Under the pieces are notes generated by a model. The model was not told the origin of the DNA. It did no database searches and worked only from the letters and a program-made list of their open reading frames with translations. A stretch of DNA of 41,654 bases from an uncultured Collinsella sp. (GTDB lineage Bacteria; Actinomycetota; Coriobacteriia; Coriobacteriales; Coriobacteriaceae), in NCBI GenBank assembly GCA_959019945.1, contig CAUEQD010000016.1:1-41654 (forward strand), given 5' to 3'. The translations under genes and the position numbers were made by a program. How positions within the stretch are numbered: position 1 is the first letter of the stretch; every line of letters starts with the position of its first letter. Of the stretch, positions 1 through 8,922 are shown one piece after another.

Positions 1-24
1 ATCCAAGGGTTATACCCTAAGAGC

Positions 25-52
25 AAACCACCCCTTTTAGGGGTGGTTTTGA
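25..52 (+). terminator. Rho-independent terminator of an upstream gene
   Basis: A perfect 10-bp stem (AAACCACCCC at 25-34 with GGGGTGGTTT at 40-49) closes a 5-nt loop and runs into a T-rich tract. The gene it ends lies outside the window, so pgeF starts a new transcription unit. Confidence 0.85.
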
Positions 53-83
53 TTTCGACTTTGTAAACTAGAACCTCCAATCT

Positions 84-127
84 CTTTACGTTCCCTTTAC
101 GATTGCCTCCAGTGCAGCAGGTATCCT
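84..127 (+). promoter_or_regulatory. Candidate PHO box and promoter for pgeF-pst
   Basis: CTTTACG occurs at 84-90 and again at 95-101, exactly 11 bp apart, the one-helical-turn direct-repeat layout of PHO boxes bound by PhoB/PhoP-type regulators. A plausible -10 element, TATCCT, lies at 122-127 without a good -35, as expected for an activator-dependent promoter; TATAAA at 149-154 is an alternative -10. The role is inferred from the repeat layout and the pst genes downstream. Confidence 0.5.
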
Positions 128-206
128 TTTAGAGAAGTATGACAGCCGTATAAACGCGGGCTGTAGCGGCGATGCCGCGGTACTTGTGTTATTAGGAGGC
201 TTTAGT

Positions 207-1007
207 ATGGCAGCACGTGCGGACAACGTTTCGCGTGTCGACCATGATGGAGTTACGTTGGTGGAAGGCGCGACATCCGATGTTCGCTTTGCCTTCACCG
301 AGCGCGCCGGTGGTGTTTCCGAAGATGCGTACTCCTCACTCAATTTGGGCTCGCATGTTGGCGATGACCCCTTTGCTGTTCAAGAAAATCGTCGTCGCGT
401 GCTCGAGGCTATGGGTGCCGCCGAGTGCGAGCACAACTTGCTCGTTCCCAATCAGGTCCATGGTGACCATATCGTTGCGGTGACCTCGAACGGCGCCGAT
501 GACCTTGAGGACGTCCGCGAGCAGATTGCCGAGGGCTGCGATGCCATCGTCTGTACGGCGCATAACGTACCCGTGCTGCTCTGCTTTGCCGACTGCGTTC
601 CCGTGGTGCTGGTGGCCCCCGCCGGATTTGCCGTGGTGCACTCCGGTTGGAAGGGCACGATTGCACGTATTTCCGCCAAGGCGTGCCAGGCGCTTTGCGA
701 TGCTGCCGGTTGCGATGCGAGCGACGTTTCCGCCTATATCGGCCCCCATATCTTGGGTGACGAATATGAGGTATCCCAGGAACTCATGGATCGCTTTGCC
801 GCCGAGTTCTCTTGCATCGATGCGAATACCTCTCGCATGCTCGATCTTTCCGCTGCCATTCGCGAGGCGCTGGTAGATGTCGGTGTCGACGCGGATAATA
901 TCGTGGATACCCAGCTTTCGACCGTGCGTCAGAACGACCGCTTTTATTCCTACCGTAACGAGGACGGCACCTGTGGGCGCCATGCTGCGATCGGCGTGAT
1001 GCTATGA
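207..1007 (+). CDS. pgeF: PgeF/YlmD family purine nucleoside phosphorylase (laccase-domain fold)
   Basis: This 266-residue protein belongs to the YfiH/PgeF/LACC1 family, now regarded as copper-independent purine nucleoside phosphorylases and also linked to correct cell-wall precursor chemistry in E. coli. Family motifs are present in order: PNQVHGD, the ADCVPV Cys-containing motif, VHSGWKGT with its His, and IGPHI. I chose ATG 207 over GTG 186 because AGGAGG at 194-199 sits 7 nt upstream of it. The stop overlaps the pstS start (ATGA), implying translational coupling. The gene is the ylmD homologue that in Bacillus subtilis directly precedes ylmE; here the pst operon separates them. Family assignment is firm, while the physiological role here is inferred. 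Confidence 0.9.
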   Translation: MAARADNVSRVDHDGVTLVEGATSDVRFAFTERAGGVSEDAYSSLNLGSHVGDDPFAVQENRRRVLEAMGAAECEHNLLVPNQVHGDHIVAVTSNGADDLEDVREQIAEGCDAIVCTAHNVPVLLCFADCVPVVLVAPAGFAVVHSGWKGTIARISAKACQALCDAAGCDASDVSAYIGPHILGDEYEVSQELMDRFAAEFSCIDANTSRMLDLSAAIREALVDVGVDADNIVDTQLSTVRQNDRFYSYRNEDGTCGRHAAIGVML

Positions 1008-1840
1008 GAAAGATCGTATCGGTCCTGAGCGCCGCTGTGCTTACGCTTACGCTGTGCGCCTGTTCTTCGGGATCTTCTAGCTCTTCCATTACCGTGGCCG
1101 GCTCCACGACCTGCCTTCCTATCGCCGAGATTGCGGCCGAGGGCTTTAAGGAGGAGACCGGCATCGACGTGCTCGTTTCCGGTTTGGGTTCTTCCGCTGG
1201 GATCGAGGCCGTCAGCGCCGGCACGGCCGATATCGCCAGCTCCTCCCGTGGACTCAATGCCGACGAACAGGATCTGGGCCTGACTCCCATTGTCATTGCC
1301 CACGACGGTATTGCGGTCATCGTGAACGACGACAACCCCGTCGATAACCTCTCGACCGAGCAGCTCCGCGATATCTACGCCGGCAAGATTACCAATTGGA
1401 AAGAGGTCGGTGGCGAGGACCTGAGGATTCAGGTCATCAACCGAGACGAGGCGTCCGGTACGCGCGAGGCCTTCCGTACCATCGTGATGGATGGCACGCC
1501 GTTCGATCGCCGCTCGGCCGTTCTTTCGGGTACGGGCCAGGTGCGCGACGTGGTATCTCGTTCGCGTGGGGCCATCGGCTACATTTCGCTGGGCTTCGTC
1601 GATAGCCTCAACGCCAAGACCTCGGTCAAGGCCGTCTCGGTCAATCATGTTGAGGCGTCCGAGAAGACGGTCGCGAGTGGCGGCTATCCCATCTCGCGCG
1701 ACCTTTACTTCTTTGTGAAGGGTGTGCCTTCGCAGCAGGCGCAGGATTACATCGACTATGTGACGTCCGAAAAGATGGACAAGCAGATTCGCGAGGCGGG
1801 CTTTATTCCCGTCACCAACGACGAGAAGGGGAGTGAGTAG
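1004..1840 (+). CDS. pstS: Phosphate ABC transporter substrate-binding lipoprotein PstS
   Basis: This is the extracytoplasmic phosphate-binding protein of the Pst importer, 278 residues long. Residues 1-19 form a lipoprotein signal peptide with lipobox LCAC, so Cys20 should carry the lipid anchor, followed by a Ser-rich linker. The PBP-like-2 fold is recognisable from VAGSTTCLPI near the N-terminus, the SSAGIEAV segment, and the RDEASGTREAF motif typical of PstS phosphate binding. The start codon overlaps the stop of pgeF by 4 nt. Genes for the two permeases, the ATPase and PhoU follow directly. Expression is probably phosphate-regulated through the PHO-like repeats upstream of pgeF. Confidence 0.95.
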   Translation: MRKIVSVLSAAVLTLTLCACSSGSSSSSITVAGSTTCLPIAEIAAEGFKEETGIDVLVSGLGSSAGIEAVSAGTADIASSSRGLNADEQDLGLTPIVIAHDGIAVIVNDDNPVDNLSTEQLRDIYAGKITNWKEVGGEDLRIQVINRDEASGTREAFRTIVMDGTPFDRRSAVLSGTGQVRDVVSRSRGAIGYISLGFVDSLNAKTSVKAVSVNHVEASEKTVASGGYPISRDLYFFVKGVPSQQAQDYIDYVTSEKMDKQIREAGFIPVTNDEKGSE

Positions 1841-1841
1841 C

Positions 1842-2768
1842 ATGGAAGCACAGGAAAACTCCCAGACTGAGCAGAATGTTCAGACGCCCAAGAAGCGCGA
1901 GCTGGCGCTCGTATCGCGCAGTACCTATATCAAGGAGAAGGCGCTGCAGTGGATCTTCTTTGCCTGCGCGTTCTTGGCGGTCGTTACCGTCATCCTGATT
2001 TTTGTCTTTACCACGTACTCGGCGCTGCCCGTCTTTACTGACATCGGTCTGGCTGACTTCTTTAGCTTTACGTGGGCGCCTTCCGAGGGCCACTACGGCA
2101 TCTTGTCGCTGCTTGCTGGCTCGGGTCTGGTGACCGTCGGTGCGCTCGCCATGGGCGTGCCGCTGGGCGTGGGTACGGCCGTTTACCTGGTCGAGATTGC
2201 CAGCAAGCGCGTGCGCAAGCTCATCAGCCCCGCCGTTGACCTGCTGGCGGGCATACCCTCCATCATCTACGGCTTCTTTGGCATGATCATCATCCGCCCG
2301 TTTATCGCACAACTGACCGGCGGCCTTGGTTTTGGTGCGCTGACGGCGTGGTTTGTGCTCGCCATCATGATCGTCCCTACCATCACCACGCTCACCATCG
2401 ATGCTCTCAATTCCATTCCCATGGGCATTCGCGAGGCATCGTATGCCATGGGCGCCACAAAGTGGCAGACCATCTATAAGGTCGTGCTACCTGCCGCGAA
2501 GCTGGGTATCGTTGATGCCATCGTGCTGGGTATGGGCCGTGCCATCGGCGAGACCATGGCCGTGCTCATGGTCGTAGGTAACGCCCCGGTTATTCCCGAC
2601 AGCATTGCGAGCCCCATCTCGACGCTCACGAGCCAGATTGCGCTCGACATGAGCTATTCCTCGGGTCTGCACCGCTCGGCGCTGTTCGGCATGGGTGTGG
2701 TCCTGTTTATCATCTCCGCCACGCTGGTGGGTATCGTTCGTCTGATTTCCAAGAAGAAGAGGGGGTAG
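1842..2768 (+). CDS. pstC: Phosphate ABC transporter permease PstC
   Basis: This 308-residue inner-membrane permease pairs with PstA to form the phosphate channel. Six membrane segments are apparent, starting at about residue 35 after a charged N-terminus. The ABC-permease EAA-type loop reads REASYAMGATKWQTI, the coupling helix that contacts PstB, and it is followed by GRAIGETMAVLMV. The upstream GTG at 1833 is possible, but the purine-rich AAGGGGA at 1826-1832 abuts it directly, so ATG 1842 with better spacing is preferred. PstA begins 3 nt after the stop, so the two are translated from one operon. Confidence 0.95.
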   Translation: MEAQENSQTEQNVQTPKKRELALVSRSTYIKEKALQWIFFACAFLAVVTVILIFVFTTYSALPVFTDIGLADFFSFTWAPSEGHYGILSLLAGSGLVTVGALAMGVPLGVGTAVYLVEIASKRVRKLISPAVDLLAGIPSIIYGFFGMIIIRPFIAQLTGGLGFGALTAWFVLAIMIVPTITTLTIDALNSIPMGIREASYAMGATKWQTIYKVVLPAAKLGIVDAIVLGMGRAIGETMAVLMVVGNAPVIPDSIASPISTLTSQIALDMSYSSGLHRSALFGMGVVLFIISATLVGIVRLISKKKRG

Positions 2769-2771
2769 GCT

Positions 2772-3677
2772 ATGTCCGATTCCGTTGACACGACGGTCGA
2801 TACGACCTCGTCGCGCGAGCGCATCAAGCGTGCCCTTTCCCACGGCAAGAAGGGCCGCATCAACAAGGACCTGTCCAACAAGATCATGCTTGGCGTGTTT
2901 CGTGCCGCTGCCTACATCACCACGCTGGTGCTGGTCGCTATCATCGCCTACGTGGTCATCAACGGCCTGCCACACATCTCGCTCGACTTTATCTTCGGTT
3001 GGCCCCAGGGCGTCAACGCCGAGGGCGGAATTTGGCCCACGATCGTCTCGACCGTCTACGTGACGGCGCTCGCCATGCTTATCTGCACGCCGATCGCTGT
3101 GCTGGCAGCCGTCTATCTGGCCGAGTACGCCAAGCAGGGCAAGGTCGTCGAGCTCATTCGCTACGCTGCTGACGCTTTGGCCTCGGTGCCCTCCATCGTT
3201 ATGGGCCTGTTTGGCTACGCCTTGTTTGTCGAGGCTATGGGCCTGGGCCTTTCGATGGTCTCGGCCGCTCTGGCGCTCGCGCTCTTGATGCTTCCCATCG
3301 TCATGCGCACCACCGAAGAAGCCATTCGCGCCGTTCCGCGCTATATCCGTTGGGGCGCGTACGGCCTGGGCGCTACCAAGTGGCAGGTCGTCTCCAAGAT
3401 CGTGCTTCCTTCGGCCTTTGGCCGCATTGCCACGGGCATCGTCCTTGCCATCGGCCGTGCCATCGGCGAGACCGCCGTGGTGCTCTACACCATGGGCCAG
3501 GCCATCAATCTACCTATTTCGCCGCTCGATTCCGGTCGTCCCATGACCGTTCACCTGTACCTGCTTGCCAACGACGGCATCAACATGAACGCAGCCTACG
3601 GCACCGCGCTCTTGCTGATGGTGATCATTTTGGCCTTCAACCTGTTTGCGCGCTTCCTGTCGCGCAAGCGTCGCTAG
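2772..3677 (+). CDS. pstA: Phosphate ABC transporter permease PstA
   Basis: This is the second permease subunit of the Pst phosphate importer, 301 residues. A cytoplasmic N-terminal stretch of about 50 residues precedes six predicted membrane segments. The conserved loop RWGAYGLGATKWQVV and the following GRAIGETAVVLYTMG closely parallel those of PstC, as expected for homologous half-channels. It lies 3 nt after pstC and 12 nt before pstB, inside one operon. The sequence shows no truncation or missing motif. Confidence 0.95.
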   Translation: MSDSVDTTVDTTSSRERIKRALSHGKKGRINKDLSNKIMLGVFRAAAYITTLVLVAIIAYVVINGLPHISLDFIFGWPQGVNAEGGIWPTIVSTVYVTALAMLICTPIAVLAAVYLAEYAKQGKVVELIRYAADALASVPSIVMGLFGYALFVEAMGLGLSMVSAALALALLMLPIVMRTTEEAIRAVPRYIRWGAYGLGATKWQVVSKIVLPSAFGRIATGIVLAIGRAIGETAVVLYTMGQAINLPISPLDSGRPMTVHLYLLANDGINMNAAYGTALLLMVIILAFNLFARFLSRKRR

Positions 3678-3689
3678 TTAAGGAGTCCC

Positions 3690-4493
<804 letters not shown>

Positions 4494-4585
4494 TCGGTGC
4501 GACTAGTCCCAAGCCGATCGGATCTGGTCCGGTGCGTATTCACTGTGCGGGCGGCATGACCGCACCCAACTGATTGGAGTGAACC

Positions 4586-5443
4586 ATGCGCAAACTGTTT
4601 TCCCGTCAGCTCATCGAGGCCCGTCACGAGATGCTGAGCATCTACGAGGCCGTCGATCTGGCCCTCCACGATGCCGTGAAGGCCTATGTGACCGACGACC
4701 GCAAGCTCGCCACCAAGACCAAGAAGCGTACGCTTTCGATTGACGCACGCTGCGCCAACCTGGAGGCCGTCTGCTACAACCTGATTGCCACGCAGTCACC
4801 GGTCGCCTCCGACTTCCGCTTGCTGCAGACGATCATCTACGTCGACTTTAACCTGCAGCGCATGACCGATAAGGTTCGCCAGATTTGCCGCGCCACGCGT
4901 CATATGATCAAGGCCGACATCTCGCTGCCCAAGGAGCTTGTCGGCACGGTCGAGGCCGAGGCTGAGGCCGTCTACCAGGTGCTGGGCTCTTCGCTTTCTG
5001 CGCTCGTCACCAACGACATGTCCATCATCTGCAACTCGGCCGTCGAGGACGAGCCAGTGCACGCCGCCTACGAGAAGTTCTTCCGCACCTTTAACCGCAT
5101 GGACACGGGCGATTTTATGGACGACGACAGCAACTATGACGACCTGCGCCGCGCCATCATGGTATCGCGCTATCTCGATCGCATCGCCTCGATTTCCATC
5201 GATGCCGCCTGCCGTCTGACCTTCCTGTTGACCGGACAGCGTATGACTGCCGGTGATATCGCCTGCACTGATGAGGATGAGCTCGAGAGCATGCGCGTGC
5301 CTTCGGGCGAGGGTGTTATCATGAGGCCCGCCGTCGATGCACGCTACGTTGCCAAGGTGCCCGTTAACGAGGTCAGCGAGGGTCTTCGCTACCTGCTCGA
5401 TCATCTTGAGGATGAGGACGATGGCGAGGACGACGAGGAGTAA
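4586..5443 (+). CDS. phoU: Phosphate signalling regulator PhoU
   Basis: This 285-residue protein is the last gene of the pst operon and belongs to the PhoU family, which couples Pst transport status to the PhoR-type sensor kinase and represses phosphate uptake. The N-terminal two thirds are the usual paired three-helix bundles with the family segment SDFRLLQTIIYVDFNLQRMTD and its metal-binding acidic residues, repeated in the second half as the DYDDLRRAI/RYLDRIA region. The C-terminus is longer than in E. coli PhoU and ends in a strongly acidic tail rich in Glu and Asp. A terminator hairpin follows at 5481-5512. Confidence 0.9.
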   Translation: MRKLFSRQLIEARHEMLSIYEAVDLALHDAVKAYVTDDRKLATKTKKRTLSIDARCANLEAVCYNLIATQSPVASDFRLLQTIIYVDFNLQRMTDKVRQICRATRHMIKADISLPKELVGTVEAEAEAVYQVLGSSLSALVTNDMSIICNSAVEDEPVHAAYEKFFRTFNRMDTGDFMDDDSNYDDLRRAIMVSRYLDRIASISIDAACRLTFLLTGQRMTAGDIACTDEDELESMRVPSGEGVIMRPAVDARYVAKVPVNEVSEGLRYLLDHLEDEDDGEDDEE

Positions 5444-5480
5444 GTAACCCCGTTCGTCGAAAGATTGTAAATACCTAAGT

Positions 5481-5516
5481 GAGCGCGGCCTTGCACATGC
5501 GGGGCCGCGCTCTTGC
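5481..5516 (+). terminator. Terminator after phoU
   Basis: A perfect 10-bp GC-rich stem (GAGCGCGGCC at 5481-5490 with GGCCGCGCTC at 5503-5512) is followed only by a short mixed T tract. It probably separates the pst operon from yggS, although some readthrough is likely. Confidence 0.65.
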
Positions 5517-5562
5517 GTTAGCATGGGACTACTTGTTTGGCTGTCAGCGGAGGCGATTGGCA

Positions 5563-6300
5563 ATGGATAACTATTTGGACTTGATGCGCGCTCGCCGCGA
5601 GCAGATTCTGGAACGTTTTTATGCGGCGCTCGATCGCGCGGGCCGTCCCCACGACGCCGCGCGCCTCATTGCCGTGTCCAAGACCGTTGGTGTCGATGAG
5701 ACCGTTGCCGCCATCCAGGCGGGGTATCGCCATTTTGCCGAGAATCGCCCGCAGGAGCTGGTTCGCAAGCTCACAGGTTTGGCGGAGCATCCGGAGCTGC
5801 CCGAGGTGCGCTTCGATATGATCGGCAACCTGCAGACCAATAAGATCAATGCGGTGCTGGGCTCAGCCGAGCTGATTCACTCGGTGGGTTCGCTGCATCT
5901 GGCGCAGGCGATCTCGAGCCGTGCTGCCCGCAAGATTGAGGCAGGCGAACTCGCCGGCCCCCAGCGTGTGCTCATTGAGGTCAATGTGAGTGGTGAGGAG
6001 TCGAAGGGAGGCTTTTCGCCCGATGAGATTCGCGCCGCCGCGGGTGAGCTTGCGGAACTTGAGGGAATTTGCGTACAGGGGCTTATGACTATGGCGCCCC
6101 GGGGGAATAAGGATGTGGCACGCCGCACCTTTGCGGGGCTTCGTGAGCTGAGGGATGAGCTGGAGGCGGCGCATCCCGATTTGAACCTGCCTGAGCTTTC
6201 CTGCGGCATGAGCGAAGACTTTGAGCCTGCCCTTGAGGAGGGCTCTACGCTCGTTCGCCTGGGCAGGGTAGTATTTAGCCCGGAGTTTGCAGTAAAATAA
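5563..6300 (+). CDS. yggS: YggS/YlmE family pyridoxal 5'-phosphate homeostasis protein
   Basis: This 245-residue protein has the alanine-racemase-like N-terminal barrel fold that binds PLP and buffers its free concentration. The PLP lysine is in LIAVSK at about residue 40, and the family motifs RFDMIGNLQTNK, LIEVNVSGEESKGG, GLMTMAP and LSCGMSEDFE are intact. I chose ATG 5563, preceded by AGCGGAGG at 5546-5553, over an upstream in-frame GTG at 5479 that would run through the terminator hairpin. sepF, yggT and divIVA follow, matching the ylmE-ylmF-ylmG-divIVA division cluster of Gram-positive bacteria. Confidence 0.92.
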   Translation: MDNYLDLMRARREQILERFYAALDRAGRPHDAARLIAVSKTVGVDETVAAIQAGYRHFAENRPQELVRKLTGLAEHPELPEVRFDMIGNLQTNKINAVLGSAELIHSVGSLHLAQAISSRAARKIEAGELAGPQRVLIEVNVSGEESKGGFSPDEIRAAAGELAELEGICVQGLMTMAPRGNKDVARRTFAGLRELRDELEAAHPDLNLPELSCGMSEDFEPALEEGSTLVRLGRVVFSPEFAVK

Positions 6301-6360
6301 GGCTCTGAAGTGCGCACTGATTATCGGGGCGCCTGCACTAAACCGCGAGAGGACACAACC

Positions 6361-7083
6361 ATGGGCTTCCTTGACGAGATTAAAAATAAGATGCACCTGG
6401 GCGGCCAGCAGGGTTACGACCAGGGTTATGGCCAGGACGACGACTACGGCTACGATGATGGCTATGACGATGGCTATCAGGGCAACGGCTACAGCGGTGC
6501 TTCGGGCGAGGGCTTCTACACCCAAGACGAGCCGAGCAACGGCCTGCTTGGTCAGACGCGCCGTGGTGAAGCTGAGTCGGTTGCCGTGTATACACGCTCC
6601 GGGCAGCTGGTCGGCGATGACTCCCGCCATGCCACGACGTATAACCCGCCTTCGCGCTCGCAGGACAGTGTTGCGAGCGGTTATCGTCCTGGTGCCTATG
6701 ACACGCCGTCGAGCTACGCCGAGAACACCCGCGCCCGTGCCGCCGCTGCGCCTGCGCCTGCACCGAGCGATGCCTCGGCCTATGCGAGCAATATCATCAA
6801 CGCCACACCGCAGCTGCCGGCCTATGTCCTGCGCCCCGAGAGCTATGACGACGTGGAGACCGTGGTGCGCCGCGTTCGCACCAAGCAGCCTGTCGCACTG
6901 ATTTTTGTGGGCGTACGCACCGAAGTTGCCAAGCGCGTCTTGGACTTCTCTTACGGCTTTGCCTGCGGTCTGGGTGCCACGGTCAAGGAGGTGGGCGACC
7001 GCGTGTTCATGGTGCTGCCCGCCGGTTGCGAGGTCAAAGATTCCGATCTCAAGAAGCTTCGTGCCGACGGCTACCTTAAGTAA
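6361..7083 (+). CDS. sepF: Cell division protein SepF
   Basis: This 240-residue protein is a SepF/YlmF homologue, the FtsZ-associated protein that tethers the Z ring to the membrane. The N-terminus MGFLDEIKNKMHLGG is the expected amphipathic membrane-binding helix. It is followed by a long Tyr/Asp/Gly-rich disordered linker (about residues 15-140). The C-terminal SepF domain (about 155-240) includes YVLRPESYDD, the VALIFVGV strand and RVLDFSYGFACGL. ATG 6361 is preceded by GAGAGGA at 6347-6353. The linker is longer than in Bacillus SepF, as is common in actinomycetes. yggT follows 21 nt downstream. Confidence 0.93.
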   Translation: MGFLDEIKNKMHLGGQQGYDQGYGQDDDYGYDDGYDDGYQGNGYSGASGEGFYTQDEPSNGLLGQTRRGEAESVAVYTRSGQLVGDDSRHATTYNPPSRSQDSVASGYRPGAYDTPSSYAENTRARAAAAPAPAPSDASAYASNIINATPQLPAYVLRPESYDDVETVVRRVRTKQPVALIFVGVRTEVAKRVLDFSYGFACGLGATVKEVGDRVFMVLPAGCEVKDSDLKKLRADGYLK

Positions 7084-7104
7084 AGACAAGACGAGGAGAT
7101 TCCC

Positions 7105-7386
7105 ATCAACATCTACACTATCGTCCAGCTGGTCAATACGCTGTTCAACTTCTATTCCACGCTCATTGTCGTCTACTGCTTTATGACGTGGATTCCCATG
7201 AAGCAGGGTGGTTTGCTTCAGGATATTGCCGCGGTGCTTGATAGCGTGTGCGGTCCGTGGCTCAACCTGTTCCGTCGTTTCATCCCGCCGATGGGCGGTA
7301 TCGATTTTTCGCCGGTCGTTGCGATTATTGCGTTGCAGTTGGTGCAGAGGCTGGTTCTGCAGCTTCTTATAGGTATACTCGTGTAG
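7105..7386 (+). CDS. yggT: YggT/YlmG family membrane protein with apparent AUC start
   Basis: This 93-residue membrane protein of the YggT/YlmG family has the expected two hydrophobic segments and the family core CGPWLNLFRRFIPPMGGIDFSP. It lies between sepF and divIVA, where ylmG is found. There is no ATG, GTG or TTG at the natural N-terminus: the first in-frame ATG (7183) would delete the first membrane helix. An AGGAG at 7094-7098 is positioned 6 nt before ATC 7105, so the gene probably starts at that rare AUC codon, giving INIYTIVQLVNT. An ATT at 7099 is too close to the Shine-Dalgarno. A sequencing variant of ATG to ATC is the alternative. Confidence 0.8.
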   Translation: MNIYTIVQLVNTLFNFYSTLIVVYCFMTWIPMKQGGLLQDIAAVLDSVCGPWLNLFRRFIPPMGGIDFSPVVAIIALQLVQRLVLQLLIGILV

Positions 7387-7447
7387 AACTGTCTTAGTAA
7401 CTTACGTCGGGCGTGTAGCGCCGAGGCGATGAAAAAGGAGACTTGTT

Positions 7448-8122
7448 ATGGCTATTACCCCTGCAGACATCCAGGCTCAGACTTTCTCTGAGGCCAAGCG
7501 TGGCTACGATCCTGCTGAGGTCGACGTCTTCTTGGAGACGCTGTCCTCTGAGGTTGACGCTATGCTCGCTAAGATCGTCGACCTTAAGGGTCGTCTGACT
7601 GCTACCGAGCAGCAGCTTGCCGATGCGCAGGCTCAGCTTGCCCAGGCTCAGGATGCCCCCGCCCAGGCCGTTCCTGCCGCCCCCGTGGCTGCTCCCGCCC
7701 CTGACTTCTCCGCTCAGGAGCGCCAGATTTCCGCTGCCCTGATCGCTGCCCAGCAGACCGCTGAGACCATCGTCAACGATGCCAATGAGAACGCTGAGCG
7801 TATTCGCAACGAGGCTGACGCCAAGGCCCGCGAGGTTATCCGCCAGGCTCTGACCGAAAAGCAGGCTGAGCTCGAGGAGATCGATCGTCTCAAGGCTTCT
7901 CGTGAGGAGTTCAAGGCCGAGTATCTCAAGCTCATCCAGCACTTCATGGACGATGCCCAGAACTCCTTCCCGGCCGACCTCATGGCCTCCACGCCGGTCG
8001 GTTCTGCCGCTTCTCCTGCGGTGACTGTTCCCGCCGAGCCGCTGCCCGTCGCTGACCCGGTTGTCCCCGTGGCCGATCCCTTCGCCCCGATCGACAACTT
8101 CGCTGCCGACGACCTGGACTAA
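7448..8122 (+). CDS. divIVA: DivIVA-domain cell division/polarity protein
   Basis: This 224-residue protein has the N-terminal DivIVA domain (ITPADIQAQTFSEAKRGYDPAEVDVFLE, here described by its motif only around residues 2-30) that binds curved membrane, followed by coiled coil, an Ala/Pro-rich linker near residues 75-90, a second long coiled coil at about 95-175 and an Ala/Pro/Val-rich acidic tail. In actinomycetes the protein directs polar growth or septum positioning. It closes the division cluster behind yggT, with an AAAAAGGAG ribosome site, and is followed by a strong terminator. The intact ylmH gene seen in Bacillus between ylmG and divIVA is absent. Confidence 0.9.
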   Translation: MAITPADIQAQTFSEAKRGYDPAEVDVFLETLSSEVDAMLAKIVDLKGRLTATEQQLADAQAQLAQAQDAPAQAVPAAPVAAPAPDFSAQERQISAALIAAQQTAETIVNDANENAERIRNEADAKAREVIRQALTEKQAELEEIDRLKASREEFKAEYLKLIQHFMDDAQNSFPADLMASTPVGSAASPAVTVPAEPLPVADPVVPVADPFAPIDNFAADDLD

Positions 8123-8148
8123 CATTCGGCCTACAATTTAGTGCCTAG

Positions 8149-8178
8149 AAAGGACCCGCAGCTTGCGGGTCCTTTTTT
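8149..8178 (+). terminator. Terminator after divIVA
   Basis: A perfect 12-bp stem (AAAGGACCCGCA at 8149-8160, loop GCT, TGCGGGTCCTTT at 8164-8175) runs into six or more T residues. Confidence 0.95.
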
Positions 8179-8203
8179 ATGACTGTACCGGGGCGCGCAA
8201 CAT

Positions 8204-8241
8204 AAAAAACCGAGCCCTGCACATAGTGGCGCAGAACTCGG
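8204..8241 (-). terminator. Terminator after the nitroreductase gene
   Basis: On the reverse strand, CCGAGTTCTGC pairs with GCAGGGCTCGG apart from a small bulge and then runs into six T residues. It is placed just beyond the nitroreductase stop codon. Confidence 0.85.
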
Positions 8242-8288
8242 CGAACCGGTGAGCGGTCAAGGATAGGTTTTAGGGCATGTCCCAAAAT

Positions 8289-8819
8289 CTACTTGAGGAG
8301 GAAGTCGGAGAGGGGAATGGTACGGGCCTCGCGATGCTCGGAATCGGCGATGTGGTCGGCAGGATATCCGCAGACGAGCATGTGATAGGGATAGATGCCC
8401 TCGGGCAGGTTGAACTGCTCCTGTGCCACCTCGGGCTTAAAATGGCATACCCAACACGTTCCCAGGCCCTGCTCGGTGGCCTCCATCATCATCTGATCGC
8501 ACACTATGGACGTATCGATTTCACTGGAATTCATCTGGTCATACGGGCGCACCCAAGCGTCTTCGGTAACGCTACAAATAAGGAAGATGAGCGGAGCGCC
8601 AAAGATAGATCCATCACGAGCAAACCGAGGCTGACAAGCAGCAGCCTTCTCCAGAAGCTCAGGCGTATCCAGCACCATCACACGAGAAGGATGATTATTA
8701 CAAGCAGAAGGAGCAATCCGCCCAGCCTCAACAATGGCATCCACCACAGCCTGCTCCACAGCCCGATCTTCAAACTCACGACAAGAATACCGACCCCGAG
8801 CCAGATCCAAATAACTCAC
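8289..8819 (-). CDS. Nitroreductase family protein
   Basis: This 176-residue protein belongs to the FMN-dependent nitroreductase family, which reduces nitro compounds, quinones or flavin-type substrates using NAD(P)H. The phosphate-binding motif RYSCREF lies near the N-terminus, APSACNNHPSRVMVL is the usual FMN-contact segment, and GLGTCWV follows in the C-terminal half. I chose GTG 8819 because a GGAGGG lies 7 nt upstream; the ATG at 8858 has no such site. The reverse-strand codon choice in the first half is more AT-rich than in the neighbours. The true substrate cannot be read from sequence. Confidence 0.85.
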   Translation of the reverse strand: MSYLDLARGRYSCREFEDRAVEQAVVDAIVEAGRIAPSACNNHPSRVMVLDTPELLEKAAACQPRFARDGSIFGAPLIFLICSVTEDAWVRPYDQMNSSEIDTSIVCDQMMMEATEQGLGTCWVCHFKPEVAQEQFNLPEGIYPYHMLVCGYPADHIADSEHREARTIPLSDFLLK

Positions 8820-8922
8820 AACCAAGCCCTCCAAATTCAGTGTATCAACCCAAAGCAAAACAAAGGGTACCCAAAGCCCGATCCAGCCAAACGTTTAAGG
8901 CGGTCCCAAAGTTCCCAATGGT

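Noticed and set aside
950..1843. Reverse-strand frame of 297 codons opposite pstS
   Set aside because: Composition typical of an antisense shadow, and the forward gene is certain.
5863..7089. Reverse-strand frame of 408 codons opposite yggS and sepF
   Set aside because: Low-complexity His/Ala/Val/Ile composition without motifs, fully overlapping two well-supported genes.
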